Positions 35,052 through 43,658 of a stretch of DNA of 64,000 nt are shown here, piece after piece. Under the pieces are notes generated by a model. It saw nothing but the letters and a program-made list of their open reading frames with translations, ran no database searches and was not told the DNA's origin. The stretch's first letter is position 1. Each line of letters opens with the position of its first letter. Position numbers and translations under genes: made by a program. Origin of the DNA: Streptomyces sp. NRRL F-6131 (GTDB lineage Bacteria; Actinomycetota; Actinomycetes; Streptomycetales; Streptomycetaceae); NCBI GenBank assembly GCA_000719695.1, contig JOHN01000008.1, positions 104,133-168,132 on the forward strand, given 5' to 3'.

Positions 35052-36200
35052 ATGGGTCTGACGAGCCACAAGGTGCTGGCGCTGACCGTTCTGATCGCCG
35101 TCGCGGCGATGGCCGGGACGGTCTGGCTGTGGCCGAGACTGTCGAAGAAGAGCTGGAAGGCCGTCCTCGGCCGGATCGGCGCGCTGCTCGCCACCCAGCT
35201 GACCGTGCTCGCCGCGCTCGGCCTGGTGGCCAACAACTACTTCGCTTTCTACAGCAGTTGGGACGACCTGCTGGGCACCGGTGACAGCGGGCCGGTGGTC
35301 ATCCACAACAAGGTGGACGCCTCCGGCCGGTTGCGCGTGGAGACCATCGGCCACGCGGAGGTGCGGGGTGGCGGGGCGCTCGGCCGCGACCGCGACAAGT
35401 CCGGCGAGATTCGCGAGGTCCGCATCGACGGGGCCACCACCCGCCTCTCCACCGAGGGCTACGTCTATCTGCCGCCGCAGTACTTCCAGCCCGAGTACGA
35501 GCACAAGCAGTTCCCGGTGCTGGTCGTCAGCACCGGGTTCCCCGGCATCGCCAAGAACCTCGTCACCCGCCTCAACTACCCGGGCGCGGCGCTGAAGCTG
35601 CTTCAGGAGGGCCGGATGCAGCCGACTGTGCTGGTGCTGGTGCGCCCCTCGCCGGCGCTGCCGCAGGACACCGAGTGCGAGGACGTCCCCGGCGGAGCCC
35701 AGACCGACACCTACTTCGCCAAGGACGTCCCCTCGGCGGTCCAGGCGACCTACCGGGTCTCCAGCGACCCGCGGGCCTGGGCGTTCATGGGCAACTCCAC
35801 CGGCGGGTACTGCGCGCTCAAGCTGGCGATGCGCCACCCCGACGTCTACCCGACCGCCGTCTCGCTCTCCGGCTACTACGAGGCGGCCGACGACCCGAGC
35901 ACCGGTGACCTCTACAACGGCAGCGAACAGCGCCGCAAGGAGGCCGACCTGATGTGGCGTCTCAAGAACCTGCCGCAGCCCGCGATCTCCGTGCTGCTGG
36001 CCGGCACCCGGGTCGGCGACGGCAACTACCGGCGCGAGACCGAGGCGTTCGTGGCCGCGGCCCACAGCCCGATGAAGGTCTCCTACAGCATGCTGGAGAC
36101 CGGCGGCCACAACTTCGAGACCTGGAGCAAGCTGCTCCCGTCCTCCCTGGAGTGGATCTCCCAGCACCTGACGGTCCCGGCCGTCGGCCAGTCGGCCTGA
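35052..36200 (+). CDS. Membrane-anchored alpha/beta-hydrolase, esterase D/antigen 85-like
   Basis: 382-residue protein. Two hydrophobic segments at residues about 8-28 and 42-62 anchor it, and the hydrolase domain would lie outside the membrane. The nucleophile elbow GNSTGG (about 243-248) carries the catalytic Ser, with Asp/Glu and His candidates (ETGGHNF near 355) downstream. The overall pattern (EGYVYLPPQYFQPEYEHKQFPVLVVSTGFPG, SDPRAWAFMGNSTGGYCALKLAMRHPDVYP) is the esterase D/mycolyltransferase-like family found widely in actinomycetes. The ATG has GGGAG 11 bp upstream. Substrate unknown. Confidence 0.85.
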   Translation: MGLTSHKVLALTVLIAVAAMAGTVWLWPRLSKKSWKAVLGRIGALLATQLTVLAALGLVANNYFAFYSSWDDLLGTGDSGPVVIHNKVDASGRLRVETIGHAEVRGGGALGRDRDKSGEIREVRIDGATTRLSTEGYVYLPPQYFQPEYEHKQFPVLVVSTGFPGIAKNLVTRLNYPGAALKLLQEGRMQPTVLVLVRPSPALPQDTECEDVPGGAQTDTYFAKDVPSAVQATYRVSSDPRAWAFMGNSTGGYCALKLAMRHPDVYPTAVSLSGYYEAADDPSTGDLYNGSEQRRKEADLMWRLKNLPQPAISVLLAGTRVGDGNYRRETEAFVAAAHSPMKVSYSMLETGGHNFETWSKLLPSSLEWISQHLTVPAVGQSA

Positions 36201-36232
36201 CCGCACGGGCCCGCGAGCCCGGCCTGGACGTG

Positions 36233-36325
36233 CGGTCCGAAAGCGCGGGCCGGGCGCACGGACCGAACGCGCGGGGCCGGGCGCACGGACCGAAAGCGCG
36301 GACCGGGCGGTCGGCGCCGCGCGGA
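36233..36325. repeat. 26/27-bp tandem repeat
   Basis: Units starting CGGWCCGAAMGCGCGG occur at 36233-36258, 36259-36285 and 36286 onward, filling the gap between the convergent esterase and MoaF-like genes. Confidence 0.65.
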
Positions 36326-36339
36326 CCGGGCGCCCGGGC

Positions 36340-36669
36340 TCAGGCCACCTGCTCCAGCGTGCCGGTGTGCAGTTCGCCGACCCGGCCGCCCTCGCCCTCG
36401 TAGGTCCAGAACGCGCGGACGGTCATCCGGGTCAGGTCCATGACGTGGCTGACGGTGATCCCGCTCACCTCGGTCCAGCTGACGAAGTAGAGCTGCGGGC
36501 CGACCTCGGCGACGTGCAGGGCGACGTCCTCCCACTGGCCCGCCGACTCGCCGAGGCCCTCCCAGCGCAGCCGCTTGCCGTCGGCCGAGTAGGCGTTGCG
36601 GAAGGCCGCGCCGTTGTCGACCCGGAACAGGAAGGTACGGCCGGCGAAGGCGGGCAGGGACACGGTCAT
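36340..36669 (-). CDS. MoaF-like (calycin-fold) small protein
   Basis: 109 residues from ATG 36669 (130 from an alternative GTG at 36732 with GGAG upstream). The pattern GRTFLFRVDNGAAFRNAYSADGKRLRWEG...GQLYFVSWTE...TVSHVMDLTRMTV matches the MoaF-related lipocalin-like domain. It may bind a small molecule; function unknown. It is convergent with the esterase gene. Confidence 0.75.
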   Translation of the reverse strand: MTVSLPAFAGRTFLFRVDNGAAFRNAYSADGKRLRWEGLGESAGQWEDVALHVAEVGPQLYFVSWTEVSGITVSHVMDLTRMTVRAFWTYEGEGGRVGELHTGTLEQVA

Positions 36670-36983
36670 GGTGGGGCGGGTCTCCTCGGCTCTGGAGGTG
36701 GTGATCGTTGCGGTCCGGACGGTTCCGGACACGGAGGGATCTCCAACCTATCCGACCACCCCGCCTCCGTGGCGCACTTTCCCCGCCGGACCCGCCACTG
36801 CGTCCACCCGTCCCGCCCGGGGACCCGGCCCACCCATCGATCCGGACCCGGGGCCCGCGGTGTGACCTGCGCGACAACCGTCCCGGGGAAGTTGTCCGTG
36901 CCCGGACCGCCTGCCTAGCCTGCAGGGGCTTCCGCCGCAGCGGAGCCCCGCCGTCGGGACGCCGAGTCCCGTCCACCCGCCGG

Positions 36984-37137
36984 CCGGCAATCGAGCACCA
37001 CAGCGGACGGGAGCGGGGGACCCAGGTCAGTGCCCGGCCGTGCGCTTCGGCGCGCGAGCCGCGGCTAGGGGTGAAGCCGCTCTCCGGACGGCCGGGCAAC
37101 CTCAGCGCCCGAACCCGACAGCTCACCTCGTAGGCGT
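36984..37137 (+). ncRNA. c-di-AMP riboswitch (ydaO/yuaA)
   Basis: The 5' leader of the GH16 gene contains the conserved blocks of the ydaO/yuaA class in order: GGGAGCGGGGGACCCA (37010-37025), TAGGGGTGAA (37066-37075) and the 3' block with CAACCTCAGCGCCCGAACCC then CAGCTCACCTCGTAGGC, ending just before the gene. Members of this class bind cyclic di-AMP and in actinobacteria usually switch off cell-wall hydrolase genes. It ends about 18 bp before the ATG. A hairpin at 36925-36949 lies just upstream. Confidence 0.9.
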
Positions 37138-37154
37138 CGCAGAGGACCACTGCC

Positions 37155-38450
37155 ATGCCCACTGCCTCCCCCCAGCCTGCCCAGTCAGCCCGGTCGGCCC
37201 AGTCCGACCGGAACGCGCGGGTCTCCGGCCGGCGCCCCGCGCCCCGCCGCGCCCGCCCCTCCCGCCGGGGCCGCACCGCCGCCCTCGCCGTCACCGGGGC
37301 GCTCGCCGTCACCGGGGCCGGACTGTTCGGCATACCGGCCGTGACCGGCGCCCAGGCGGCCTCCCTGCCGACCGTCACCCAGGACAAGCTCGCCCCGGCC
37401 ACCATGGTCGCGGGCAAGGCGTCGAACGCCTCGCTCACGCTGCACTCCTCGTCCTGCTTCATCGCGAAGACCGTCGGCGTCGGCGTCCGCGACGCGGCCG
37501 GCCGCAACCTCGACTTCCCCGGGAACAAGAGCAACGTCCAGATCTGCCCGGCGGGTCTGTCGATCACGACCGGTTCGCGCACCCTGGCGGCCGGCACCTA
37601 CACCCAGTTCGGTTTCTGGCAGGACAGCGGCGGCAGCTGGCACAACCTGCCGTCGCGCCAGCTCGTGGTCTCCGCCACCACGCCCACCCCCACCCCCACC
37701 CCCACGCCGACTCCCACACCCACCCCCACGCCGACCACCCCCACCACCGGCGTGCCCGTCGCGGGCAAGCAGCTCGCCTGGTCCGACGACTTCAACAGCC
37801 TCGCCCTGGGCTCCCGCTGGACCGCCGATCGGAGCAGTTCCTACCACTACGGCGACCACAACCCGAACGACAACAAGCTCGACTGGCTGAACAAGAACAA
37901 CGTCAGCGTCTCCGGCGGCGTCGCCACCTTCACCGCCAGGCCGAGCACCCACACGCTGGAGAACGGCAAGCAGGCCTGGGACACCGGGCTGCTCACCACC
38001 GAGTACTCCAGCGAGGCCTTCAAGGTGAAGGTCGGCGACTACATCGAGACCCGGGTCAAGCTCCCGGCCGGCACCGGCGCCTGGCCGGCGCTCTGGACGT
38101 GGAACAGCACCAGCGGCACCCACGGGGAGATCGACTCCTTCGAGTACCACCCGGACAACCCGAACCTGCTGGAGCTGACCAACCACATCAACCCGGGCCA
38201 CCTGTACCACACCGACGCCAAGGCGATCGCGAAGGACGGCTGGGTCACCATCGGTACCCATTACGGCGCCACTTCGGTCGACTGGTACATCAACGGCACC
38301 AAGGTGTTCTCCGACGGCAAGGGCGTCGGCGCGGGCTGGTCGGCGTACCCGATCCTCAACCTGTCCCTGAGCGCGGGGAACTACCACCCCGCGCCCTCGG
38401 GCACCACGCCGATCACCTTCGCCGCGGACTACCTCCGGGTCTACCGGTAG
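37155..38450 (+). CDS. Secreted GH16-family glycoside hydrolase
   Basis: 431 residues. Long Arg-rich signal region with a hydrophobic core (AALAVTGALAVTGAGLFGIPAVTGAQAA), then a beta-sandwich module of about 100 residues with two Cys, a Pro-Thr linker (about 178-200) and a GH16 catalytic domain (LAWSDDFNSLALGSRW to FAADYLRVYR). The active-site motif GEIDSFEYH holds the nucleophile and acid/base Glu (ExDxxE). The likely activity is endo-beta-glucanase of the laminarinase type. Ribosome site AGAGGA. Its expression should be set by the c-di-AMP riboswitch just upstream. Confidence 0.92.
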   Translation: MPTASPQPAQSARSAQSDRNARVSGRRPAPRRARPSRRGRTAALAVTGALAVTGAGLFGIPAVTGAQAASLPTVTQDKLAPATMVAGKASNASLTLHSSSCFIAKTVGVGVRDAAGRNLDFPGNKSNVQICPAGLSITTGSRTLAAGTYTQFGFWQDSGGSWHNLPSRQLVVSATTPTPTPTPTPTPTPTPTPTTPTTGVPVAGKQLAWSDDFNSLALGSRWTADRSSSYHYGDHNPNDNKLDWLNKNNVSVSGGVATFTARPSTHTLENGKQAWDTGLLTTEYSSEAFKVKVGDYIETRVKLPAGTGAWPALWTWNSTSGTHGEIDSFEYHPDNPNLLELTNHINPGHLYHTDAKAIAKDGWVTIGTHYGATSVDWYINGTKVFSDGKGVGAGWSAYPILNLSLSAGNYHPAPSGTTPITFAADYLRVYR

Positions 38451-38477
38451 GCCCCCGTCCACCGGCGGCCTCCGGTC

Positions 38478-38580
38478 ACCCGTGGTCACGAACCCACCCG
38501 TGGTCACGAACCCACCCGTGATCACGGACCCACCCGCGGTCACGGACCCACCCGTGGTCACGGACCCACCGGTGATCACC
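38478..38580. repeat. 18-bp tandem repeat with GTGATCAC/GTGGTCAC core
   Basis: Five gapless 18-bp units (first: ACCCGTGGTCACGAACCC) run from 38478 to 38567, followed by a sixth partial copy. Each core (GTGGTCAC or GTGATCAC) is nearly or fully self-complementary. The array fills the gap between the convergent GH16 and secreted-protein genes; another GTGATCAC follows at 38620-38627. Confidence 0.85.
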
Positions 38581-38642
38581 GCGGCGGGCGGTGGCCGGGC
38601 GTCGGCCACCGTCAACCGCGGTGATCACCGGCCGGGGGCCGG

Positions 38643-39299
38643 TCAGACGGCCGGGCGCGGACCGGTGGTCTGGACGACCTCGATCTCGAACGGCTGCTTG
38701 TTGTTCGTCTCGTCCCGGTCGTCGTCGCCGCGCACCGCCACCCAGCCCCCGGTCAGCGTGCTGGGGGCCGGGACGGTGGTCGCGAGGCGGACCGGGACGA
38801 GCGCGGTCGCGCTGCGGAACTTGGGTAGACCGGCCGGGAAGGTGCAGCGCACCCGGTGGCCGTTCTGGAACGCGTAGCAGTTCTCCGGGAAGTACGGGCC
38901 CTCGGCGGTGACGCCCTCGGGCAGGGTGACCACGACGGTGAACGGCGACGCGGTCCGGTCCGGCCCCAGGTTGCCGATGAAGGCGTGCACCGTGGTGGTG
39001 CCGCCGGGCGCGGCGGCGTCCGGGTCGAGCCGGACGACGTAGAGGTCGGAGTTGGACGCCGTGACCGCCGCGGGGCCGGCGGTCGTTCCGGGCTCCGCCG
39101 CCGCGGGCTCCCCGGCGCCCGGCGCGGCCGCTCCCGGGTCACCGGCGCCCGGCGCGGGGGCGCTCGCCCCCGGCGCGGGCGTCTTGTCGTCCGGCGGGCA
39201 GACCGCCCCGGTCGCCTGTCCGGCGGCCAGGACGGCCACCGTGCACCCCATCACCAACGATCTGCCGAGAAGACCTCGAACGGATCCGCTGCGGGTCAT
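38643..39299 (-). CDS. Secreted protein with DUF11-like beta domain
   Basis: 218-residue secreted protein. A signal peptide (hydrophobic core VMGCTVAVLAAGQATGA) is followed by an Ala/Pro/Gly linker (about 40-75) and a beta domain (SDLYVVRLDPDAAAPGGTTTVHAFIGNLGPDRTASPFTVVVTLPEGVTAEG) resembling DUF11/CARDB extracellular repeats. Four Cys residues, including the pair in ENCYAFQNGHRVRCTF. A role on the cell surface is likely; function unknown. Confidence 0.8.
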   Translation of the reverse strand: MTRSGSVRGLLGRSLVMGCTVAVLAAGQATGAVCPPDDKTPAPGASAPAPGAGDPGAAAPGAGEPAAAEPGTTAGPAAVTASNSDLYVVRLDPDAAAPGGTTTVHAFIGNLGPDRTASPFTVVVTLPEGVTAEGPYFPENCYAFQNGHRVRCTFPAGLPKFRSATALVPVRLATTVPAPSTLTGGWVAVRGDDDRDETNNKQPFEIEVVQTTGPRPAV

Positions 39300-39421
39300 C
39301 GCCGCTCACCCTGCTTCCGTGTTCGGCGCCCCGCGCCGTCGCGGGCCGCGTCCGCTCCAGCGTCGCCGACCGGTCCGCCGGGGCCGGGGCAACCCGCCCT
39401 CGGGTGGCTCGAACGGGCGAA

Positions 39422-39490
39422 CGCCGGGGGTGGTTTCGCGCACAGGGCGTCGACCACGCCGACTTCCTGTGCGCCAAACCACCCCCGGCG
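39422..39490. terminator. 24-bp inverted repeat between secreted-protein gene and IclR gene
   Basis: Arms 39422-39445 and 39467-39490 match in 23 of 24 positions around a 21-nt loop. It lies downstream of the IclR gene (minus strand), as a terminator would, but the stem is longer than usual and the arms contain TTTCGCGC/GCGCCAAA, so a protein-binding role is possible. The surrounding 300-bp gap has no gene; a CAGGACCT direct repeat lies at 39565-39600. Confidence 0.6.
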
Positions 39491-39595
39491 CCCGACAATG
39501 TCCCGCCCTGCGCGTCCCGCCCCGTCCGGCACGCCGCCCTTCACGAGCGATGTTGACCGGACGTCAGGACCTCAGGACCTCTGGGCCTCAGGACG

Positions 39596-40471
39596 TCAGG
39601 GCGCCAGGACCTGGCCGAGCCGGGCCGCGATCGCGTGCATCACCGGGACCAGGGACGCCGTGCCGGCCTGTTCCTCCAGGGCCCTGATCCGGGCCTCCGG
39701 GCCGGAGACGGACAGCGCCGTCGGGGTGGGCGCGCCGGGGACGGCGAGGGCGATGCACCGCACCCCGATCTCCTGCTCCTGGTCGTCCACCACGTAGCCG
39801 CGCTCGCGGGCCTCGGCGAGCTGGGCCAGCAGTTCCTGCGGGTCGGTCACCGTGTGCGCGGTGTGGGCGGGCAGCGGGTTGGGGCCGAGGACGGCGCGGG
39901 CCTCCTCCTCGGGCAACTGCGCCAGCAGCGCCTTGCCGACGCCGGTGCAGTGCGGCTGCACGCGGCGGCCGACCTCGGTGAACATCCGCATCGAGCGCCG
40001 CGACTGGACCTGTCCGACGTAGACCACCTCGCCGCCCTCCAGCACCGCCAGGTTGGCGGTCTCGCCGGTGGCCTCCATGAGTTCCGCCAGGTAGGGGCGG
40101 GCCCAGCTGCCGAGCAGTCGCCCGGCGGTCTCGCCGAGCCGGATCAGCCGGGGCCCGAGGGTGTAGCGGCGCGCGGTGTCCTGGCGGACATAGCCCTGCT
40201 GCACGAGGGTACGAACCAGACGATGGATGGTCGGCATCGGCAGCCCGGAGGAGGTGGAGAGCTCGCTGAGCGTCGCCACGCCGCCGGAATCGGCGAGCGC
40301 CTCCAGCAGCTGGAAGGCCCGTTCGACGGACTGCACCCCGCCACTCGCCCGCTCCGGTGCCGTCGACGGTGCCGTCGCCCGTCCGGAAGTCCCGGAGGTT
40401 CCGGAGGTCCCGGAGGTCTCCGCGTTCTCCGAGCGGTCGGTGCTCTCGGTGCTCTCGGGGGTCGGGGCCAC
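39596..40471 (-). CDS. IclR-family regulator, AllR-like
   Basis: 291 residues. After a Ser/Thr/Gly repeat arm ([11 protein letters not shown]) come the winged helix ([43 protein letters not shown]) and the effector domain ([58 protein letters not shown]). It is divergent from malate synthase and next to the whole purine/glyoxylate gene set, the position of the glyoxylate/allantoin-responsive IclR repressors (AllR/GclR). Start GTG with AAGGGA 8 bp upstream. Confidence 0.88.
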   Translation of the reverse strand: MAPTPESTESTDRSENAETSGTSGTSGTSGRATAPSTAPERASGGVQSVERAFQLLEALADSGGVATLSELSTSSGLPMPTIHRLVRTLVQQGYVRQDTARRYTLGPRLIRLGETAGRLLGSWARPYLAELMEATGETANLAVLEGGEVVYVGQVQSRRSMRMFTEVGRRVQPHCTGVGKALLAQLPEEEARAVLGPNPLPAHTAHTVTDPQELLAQLAEARERGYVVDDQEQEIGVRCIALAVPGAPTPTALSVSGPEARIRALEEQAGTASLVPVMHAIAARLGQVLAP

Positions 40472-40519
40472 CGGCGTTCCCTTCGCTGTCGGGGGAGGAG
40501 TACAGTCCCAGCGATCATC

Positions 40520-40551
40520 TCAACAAACCGTTGAAATTCTGTATCGCGGAA
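40520..40551. promoter_or_regulatory. Two adjacent operators between iclR and aceB
   Basis: TCAAC-N5-GTTGA at 40520-40534 and TTCTGTATCGCGGAA at 40537-40551 lie in the divergent region. Both types recur in other promoters of the same pathway (50510, 51442 and 55022 for the first; 51514 for the second). The second has the symmetric TTCNG...CNGAA form of IclR-family boxes. Confidence 0.55.
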
Positions 40552-40602
40552 ACTAGTCTCCACCTTACAGAATCAAGCCCTCCACTTAGGAGTGTCCTGC
40601 TC

Positions 40603-42252
40603 ATGGCTGCAGATCAGGGACCCGGAGCTTCCCCCACCGCTCCGGTCGTCACGGTCGCGGGTCCGCGCGTCCACCGGGCCGAGGAGGTGCTCACTCCGGA
40701 GGCGGTCGCCTTCGTCGTCGGCCTGCACCGCTCCTTCGAGGGCCGGCGCCGCGCGTTGCTCGCCCGCCGCCGGGAGCGCCGCGCCGAGATCGCCCGCACC
40801 GGCACCCTGGACTTCCTCCCCGAAACGGCCGACGTCCGCGCCGCCGACTGGCGGGTCGCCGAGGCCCCGAAGGCGCTCCAGGACCGCCGGGTCGAGATCA
40901 CCGGTCCCACCGACCGCAAGATGGTGATCAACGCGCTGAACTCCGGCGCCAAGGTCTGGCTCGCCGACTTCGAGGACGCCACCTCCCCGACCTGGGAGAA
41001 CGTGGTGAGCGGCCAGATCAACCTGATCGACGCCTTCGAGGGCCGGATCGACTTCACCAGCTCCGCCGGCAAGTCCTACGCCCTCCGCCCCGCCGCCGAA
41101 CTCGCCACCGTCGTGGTCCGCCCCCGCGGCTGGCACCTGGACGAGAACCACCTGCTGGTCGACGGCGAGCCGGTGGCCGGCGCGTTCCTCGACTTCGGCC
41201 TCTACTTCTTCCACAACGCCGCCCGGCTGCTCGCCCGCGGCGCGGACGACCCGAACTCCGGGCCGTACTTCTACCTGCCGAAGACCGAGAGCCACCTCGA
41301 GGCCCGGCTCTGGAACGACGTCTTCACCCACGCCCAGGAGCGCCTCGGCATCCCGCACGGCACGATCCGCGCCACGGTGCTGATCGAGACCATCACCGCC
41401 GCGTTCGAGATGGACGAGATCCTCCACGAACTGCGCGACCACGCCGCCGGGCTCAACGCCGGGCGCTGGGACTACCTGTTCTCGATCGTCAAGAACTTCC
41501 GCGACGCCGGCGAGCACTTCATCCTGCCGGACCGGAACAGCGTCACCATGGCCTCGCCCTTCATGGCCGCCTACACCCGGCTGCTCGTGCAGACCTGCCA
41601 CCGGCGCGGCGCGCACGCCATCGGCGGCATGGCCGCGTTCATCCCCAGCCGCCGGGACCCCGAGGTCAACGCGGCCGCGCTGGAGAAGGTCAAGGCCGAC
41701 AAGGACCGCGAGGCCGGCAACGGCTTCGACGGCTCCTGGGTCGCCCACCCGGACCTCGTCCCGGTCGCCGCCGCCTCCTTCGACGCCGTCCTCGGTGACC
41801 GCCCGCACCAGAAGGACAACCCCGGCCCGGCCGAACCGGTCACCGCCGAGCAACTGCTCGACATCGCCGGAGCCGGCGGCCACTGCACCCGGCACGGGCT
41901 GCACAACGCCGTCCAGGTCGGCATCCGCTACATCGAGGCCTGGCTGCGCGGCCTCGGCGCGGTCGCCATCTTCAACATGATGGAGGACGCCGCCACCGCC
42001 GAGATCTCCCGCTCGCAGATCTGGCAGTGGATCAGCAACGACGTCGTGCTCGCCGACACCGGGGAGAAGGCCACCGCCGAACTGGTCCGCGCCCTGGTCG
42101 CCGAGGAGCTGACCGCGCTGCGGGCCGAACTCGGCGACGAGGCCTACGCCGCCGGGCGCTGGCGCGAAGCCGCGCAGCTCTTCGAACAGGTCGCCCTGGC
42201 CGAGGAGTTCGCGGACTTCCTGACCCTGCCCGCGCTGCCCCTGCTGGACTGA
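40603..42252 (+). CDS. aceB: Malate synthase A
   Basis: 549 residues, the expected size for malate synthase A, which condenses glyoxylate with acetyl-CoA. Markers: [80 protein letters not shown] and [12 protein letters not shown] near the C-terminus. The ATG follows AGGAG. Its place beside the purine genes indicates a role in using glyoxylate released by allantoin breakdown. No isocitrate lyase is present in the window. Confidence 0.95.
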   Translation: MAADQGPGASPTAPVVTVAGPRVHRAEEVLTPEAVAFVVGLHRSFEGRRRALLARRRERRAEIARTGTLDFLPETADVRAADWRVAEAPKALQDRRVEITGPTDRKMVINALNSGAKVWLADFEDATSPTWENVVSGQINLIDAFEGRIDFTSSAGKSYALRPAAELATVVVRPRGWHLDENHLLVDGEPVAGAFLDFGLYFFHNAARLLARGADDPNSGPYFYLPKTESHLEARLWNDVFTHAQERLGIPHGTIRATVLIETITAAFEMDEILHELRDHAAGLNAGRWDYLFSIVKNFRDAGEHFILPDRNSVTMASPFMAAYTRLLVQTCHRRGAHAIGGMAAFIPSRRDPEVNAAALEKVKADKDREAGNGFDGSWVAHPDLVPVAAASFDAVLGDRPHQKDNPGPAEPVTAEQLLDIAGAGGHCTRHGLHNAVQVGIRYIEAWLRGLGAVAIFNMMEDAATAEISRSQIWQWISNDVVLADTGEKATAELVRALVAEELTALRAELGDEAYAAGRWREAAQLFEQVALAEEFADFLTLPALPLLD

Positions 42253-42478
42253 GACCCACGCTACCGGCCGGGCGCGCCGCCGGGCTTCCGCCAGGTCGGC
42301 GCACTCGGCCCGCCGCGTGCTCCGTTCCGTACGGCGACAGCGCCGCCGGGGCGGTCGTGCGCGCGGCGGCTCGTGCGCCGGTCGGGGCTCCCGCCGGGCT
42401 CCGCCGGGATGACGGCCCGGGCCCCGCCGGGATGACGGCCCGGGTGACGGCCCGGGTGACGCCCGCCGCGACGGTCCC
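42253..42478. other. Intergenic region between aceB and ArsR gene
   Basis: Convergent gap of 226 bp without a gene. The word TGACGGCCCGGG is repeated four times within 42408-42460, partly overlapping CCCGCCGGGA copies. Confidence 0.5.
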
Positions 42479-43603
42479 TCAGGACTCCCCGAACGTCAGC
42501 GCGTCGCCCAGACCGCTGCGCCGGTAGAGCACCCGGCGGCCGTGGCGGGTGCGGTCCAGCAGGCCGGCGGCGGCCAGCGCGCCCAGGTGGCGGCTGACCG
42601 CGCCCGGCGTCACCCCCAGCCGGTGGGCGAGTTCGGTCGTGCTGGCCGGGGACTCCAGCAGCACCAGCAACCGGGCCCGGGCCGCGCCGACCAGGCCGAT
42701 CAGCGCCGGGGGCACGGCGGTCGCCGCGGGCGCCACGGGCACCAGGGGCACCGTCGACGCCCCGGCGCTCCCGCCCGGCCCAGGCTGTCCCGGCTGTCCC
42801 GGCTGTCCCGGCTGTCTGGGCCGTCCCGGTCCCGCCTGCCCGGCCCGCCCGACCAGGCCCTCCGCCATGGTCGCCCGGCCGCGCGCCGGATAGGCGATCA
42901 CCGGCGGGCCGTCCTGGGTGATGTCGGTCTGCGCACCGATCCCGGCCAGCGTCGGGATCAGCACCAGGCCCCGCCCGGCCACGTCCACCGAGGTGCCCAG
43001 CGCCCGGACCGCCGGATTGTTGTCGTTCAGCCGCAGCACCCCGGCCCGCCACGAGATCCGCTCGTCGATGTCCGCGAACAGCCCCTCCGCGCCGCGCTCC
43101 GAGAGCATCCGGCCCCGGTACGCGAGGTCCGCCTCCAGCACCGACCGCGCCCGCGGCCACCACGCCGGGGCCAGACAGCGCGTCCAGTACGCCGACAACG
43201 CCTCCACCACCCGGGCCCGCAACAGCGCCGGGTGGTCGATCAACGCGGCGAGCACCGGCGGCAGCGGGCTCCCGTCGCCCGCGTAGGCGGCCAGCACGTC
43301 CCTCCTGACCTCCTCCGGCGGTGTCCGGTCCAACGCCGCGAGCTCGTCGTGGAAGTCCGGCCGGGGCACCGGCGGACGTGGCGTCAGGAAGTCGGGAACG
43401 AAGGCGTCCGGCGTGATCAGCGCGTCGAGCAGCGCGGTGTCCAGGGCCTCCCAGTGGTCCTGCCAGCCGGCGATCCACGGCTGCTGCTCCGGGTAGTACG
43501 CCGGCCACCGGCGGGCGCGCAGACCCAGCACCGTCTCCTGCAGCGGGGAGTAGGCGAACCAGGTGGCGGCGAGATCGTCGACGCCCAGACGGAACTCGAA
43601 CAT
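42479..43603 (-). CDS. ArsR-family regulator with DUF5937-like N-terminus
   Basis: 374 residues. The first about 230 residues (MFEFRLGVDDLAATWFAYSPLQETVLGLRA...) match the DUF5937-type domain of actinobacterial ArsR proteins; a Gly/Pro/Gln repeat linker (QPGQPGQPGQPG) follows, then a winged helix (RLLVLLESPASTTELAHRLGVTPGAVSRHLGALAAAGLLDRTRHGRRVLY). No metal-binding Cys set is visible. It is divergent from the MFS gene, which it probably controls. Confidence 0.88.
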   Translation of the reverse strand: MFEFRLGVDDLAATWFAYSPLQETVLGLRARRWPAYYPEQQPWIAGWQDHWEALDTALLDALITPDAFVPDFLTPRPPVPRPDFHDELAALDRTPPEEVRRDVLAAYAGDGSPLPPVLAALIDHPALLRARVVEALSAYWTRCLAPAWWPRARSVLEADLAYRGRMLSERGAEGLFADIDERISWRAGVLRLNDNNPAVRALGTSVDVAGRGLVLIPTLAGIGAQTDITQDGPPVIAYPARGRATMAEGLVGRAGQAGPGRPRQPGQPGQPGQPGPGGSAGASTVPLVPVAPAATAVPPALIGLVGAARARLLVLLESPASTTELAHRLGVTPGAVSRHLGALAAAGLLDRTRHGRRVLYRRSGLGDALTFGES

Positions 43604-43658
43604 TGACCACAACGGTAAAAGAATTCCGTCCGCCCGGAAAGCCCGCTGTGCTTCTGCC

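Noticed and set aside
38448..38640. Possible read-through of the GH16 stop into the 18-bp repeat
   Set aside because: The protein ends naturally at YLRVYR, and the repeat read in frame gives a His/Arg/Gly/Thr sequence unlike a linker or domain.
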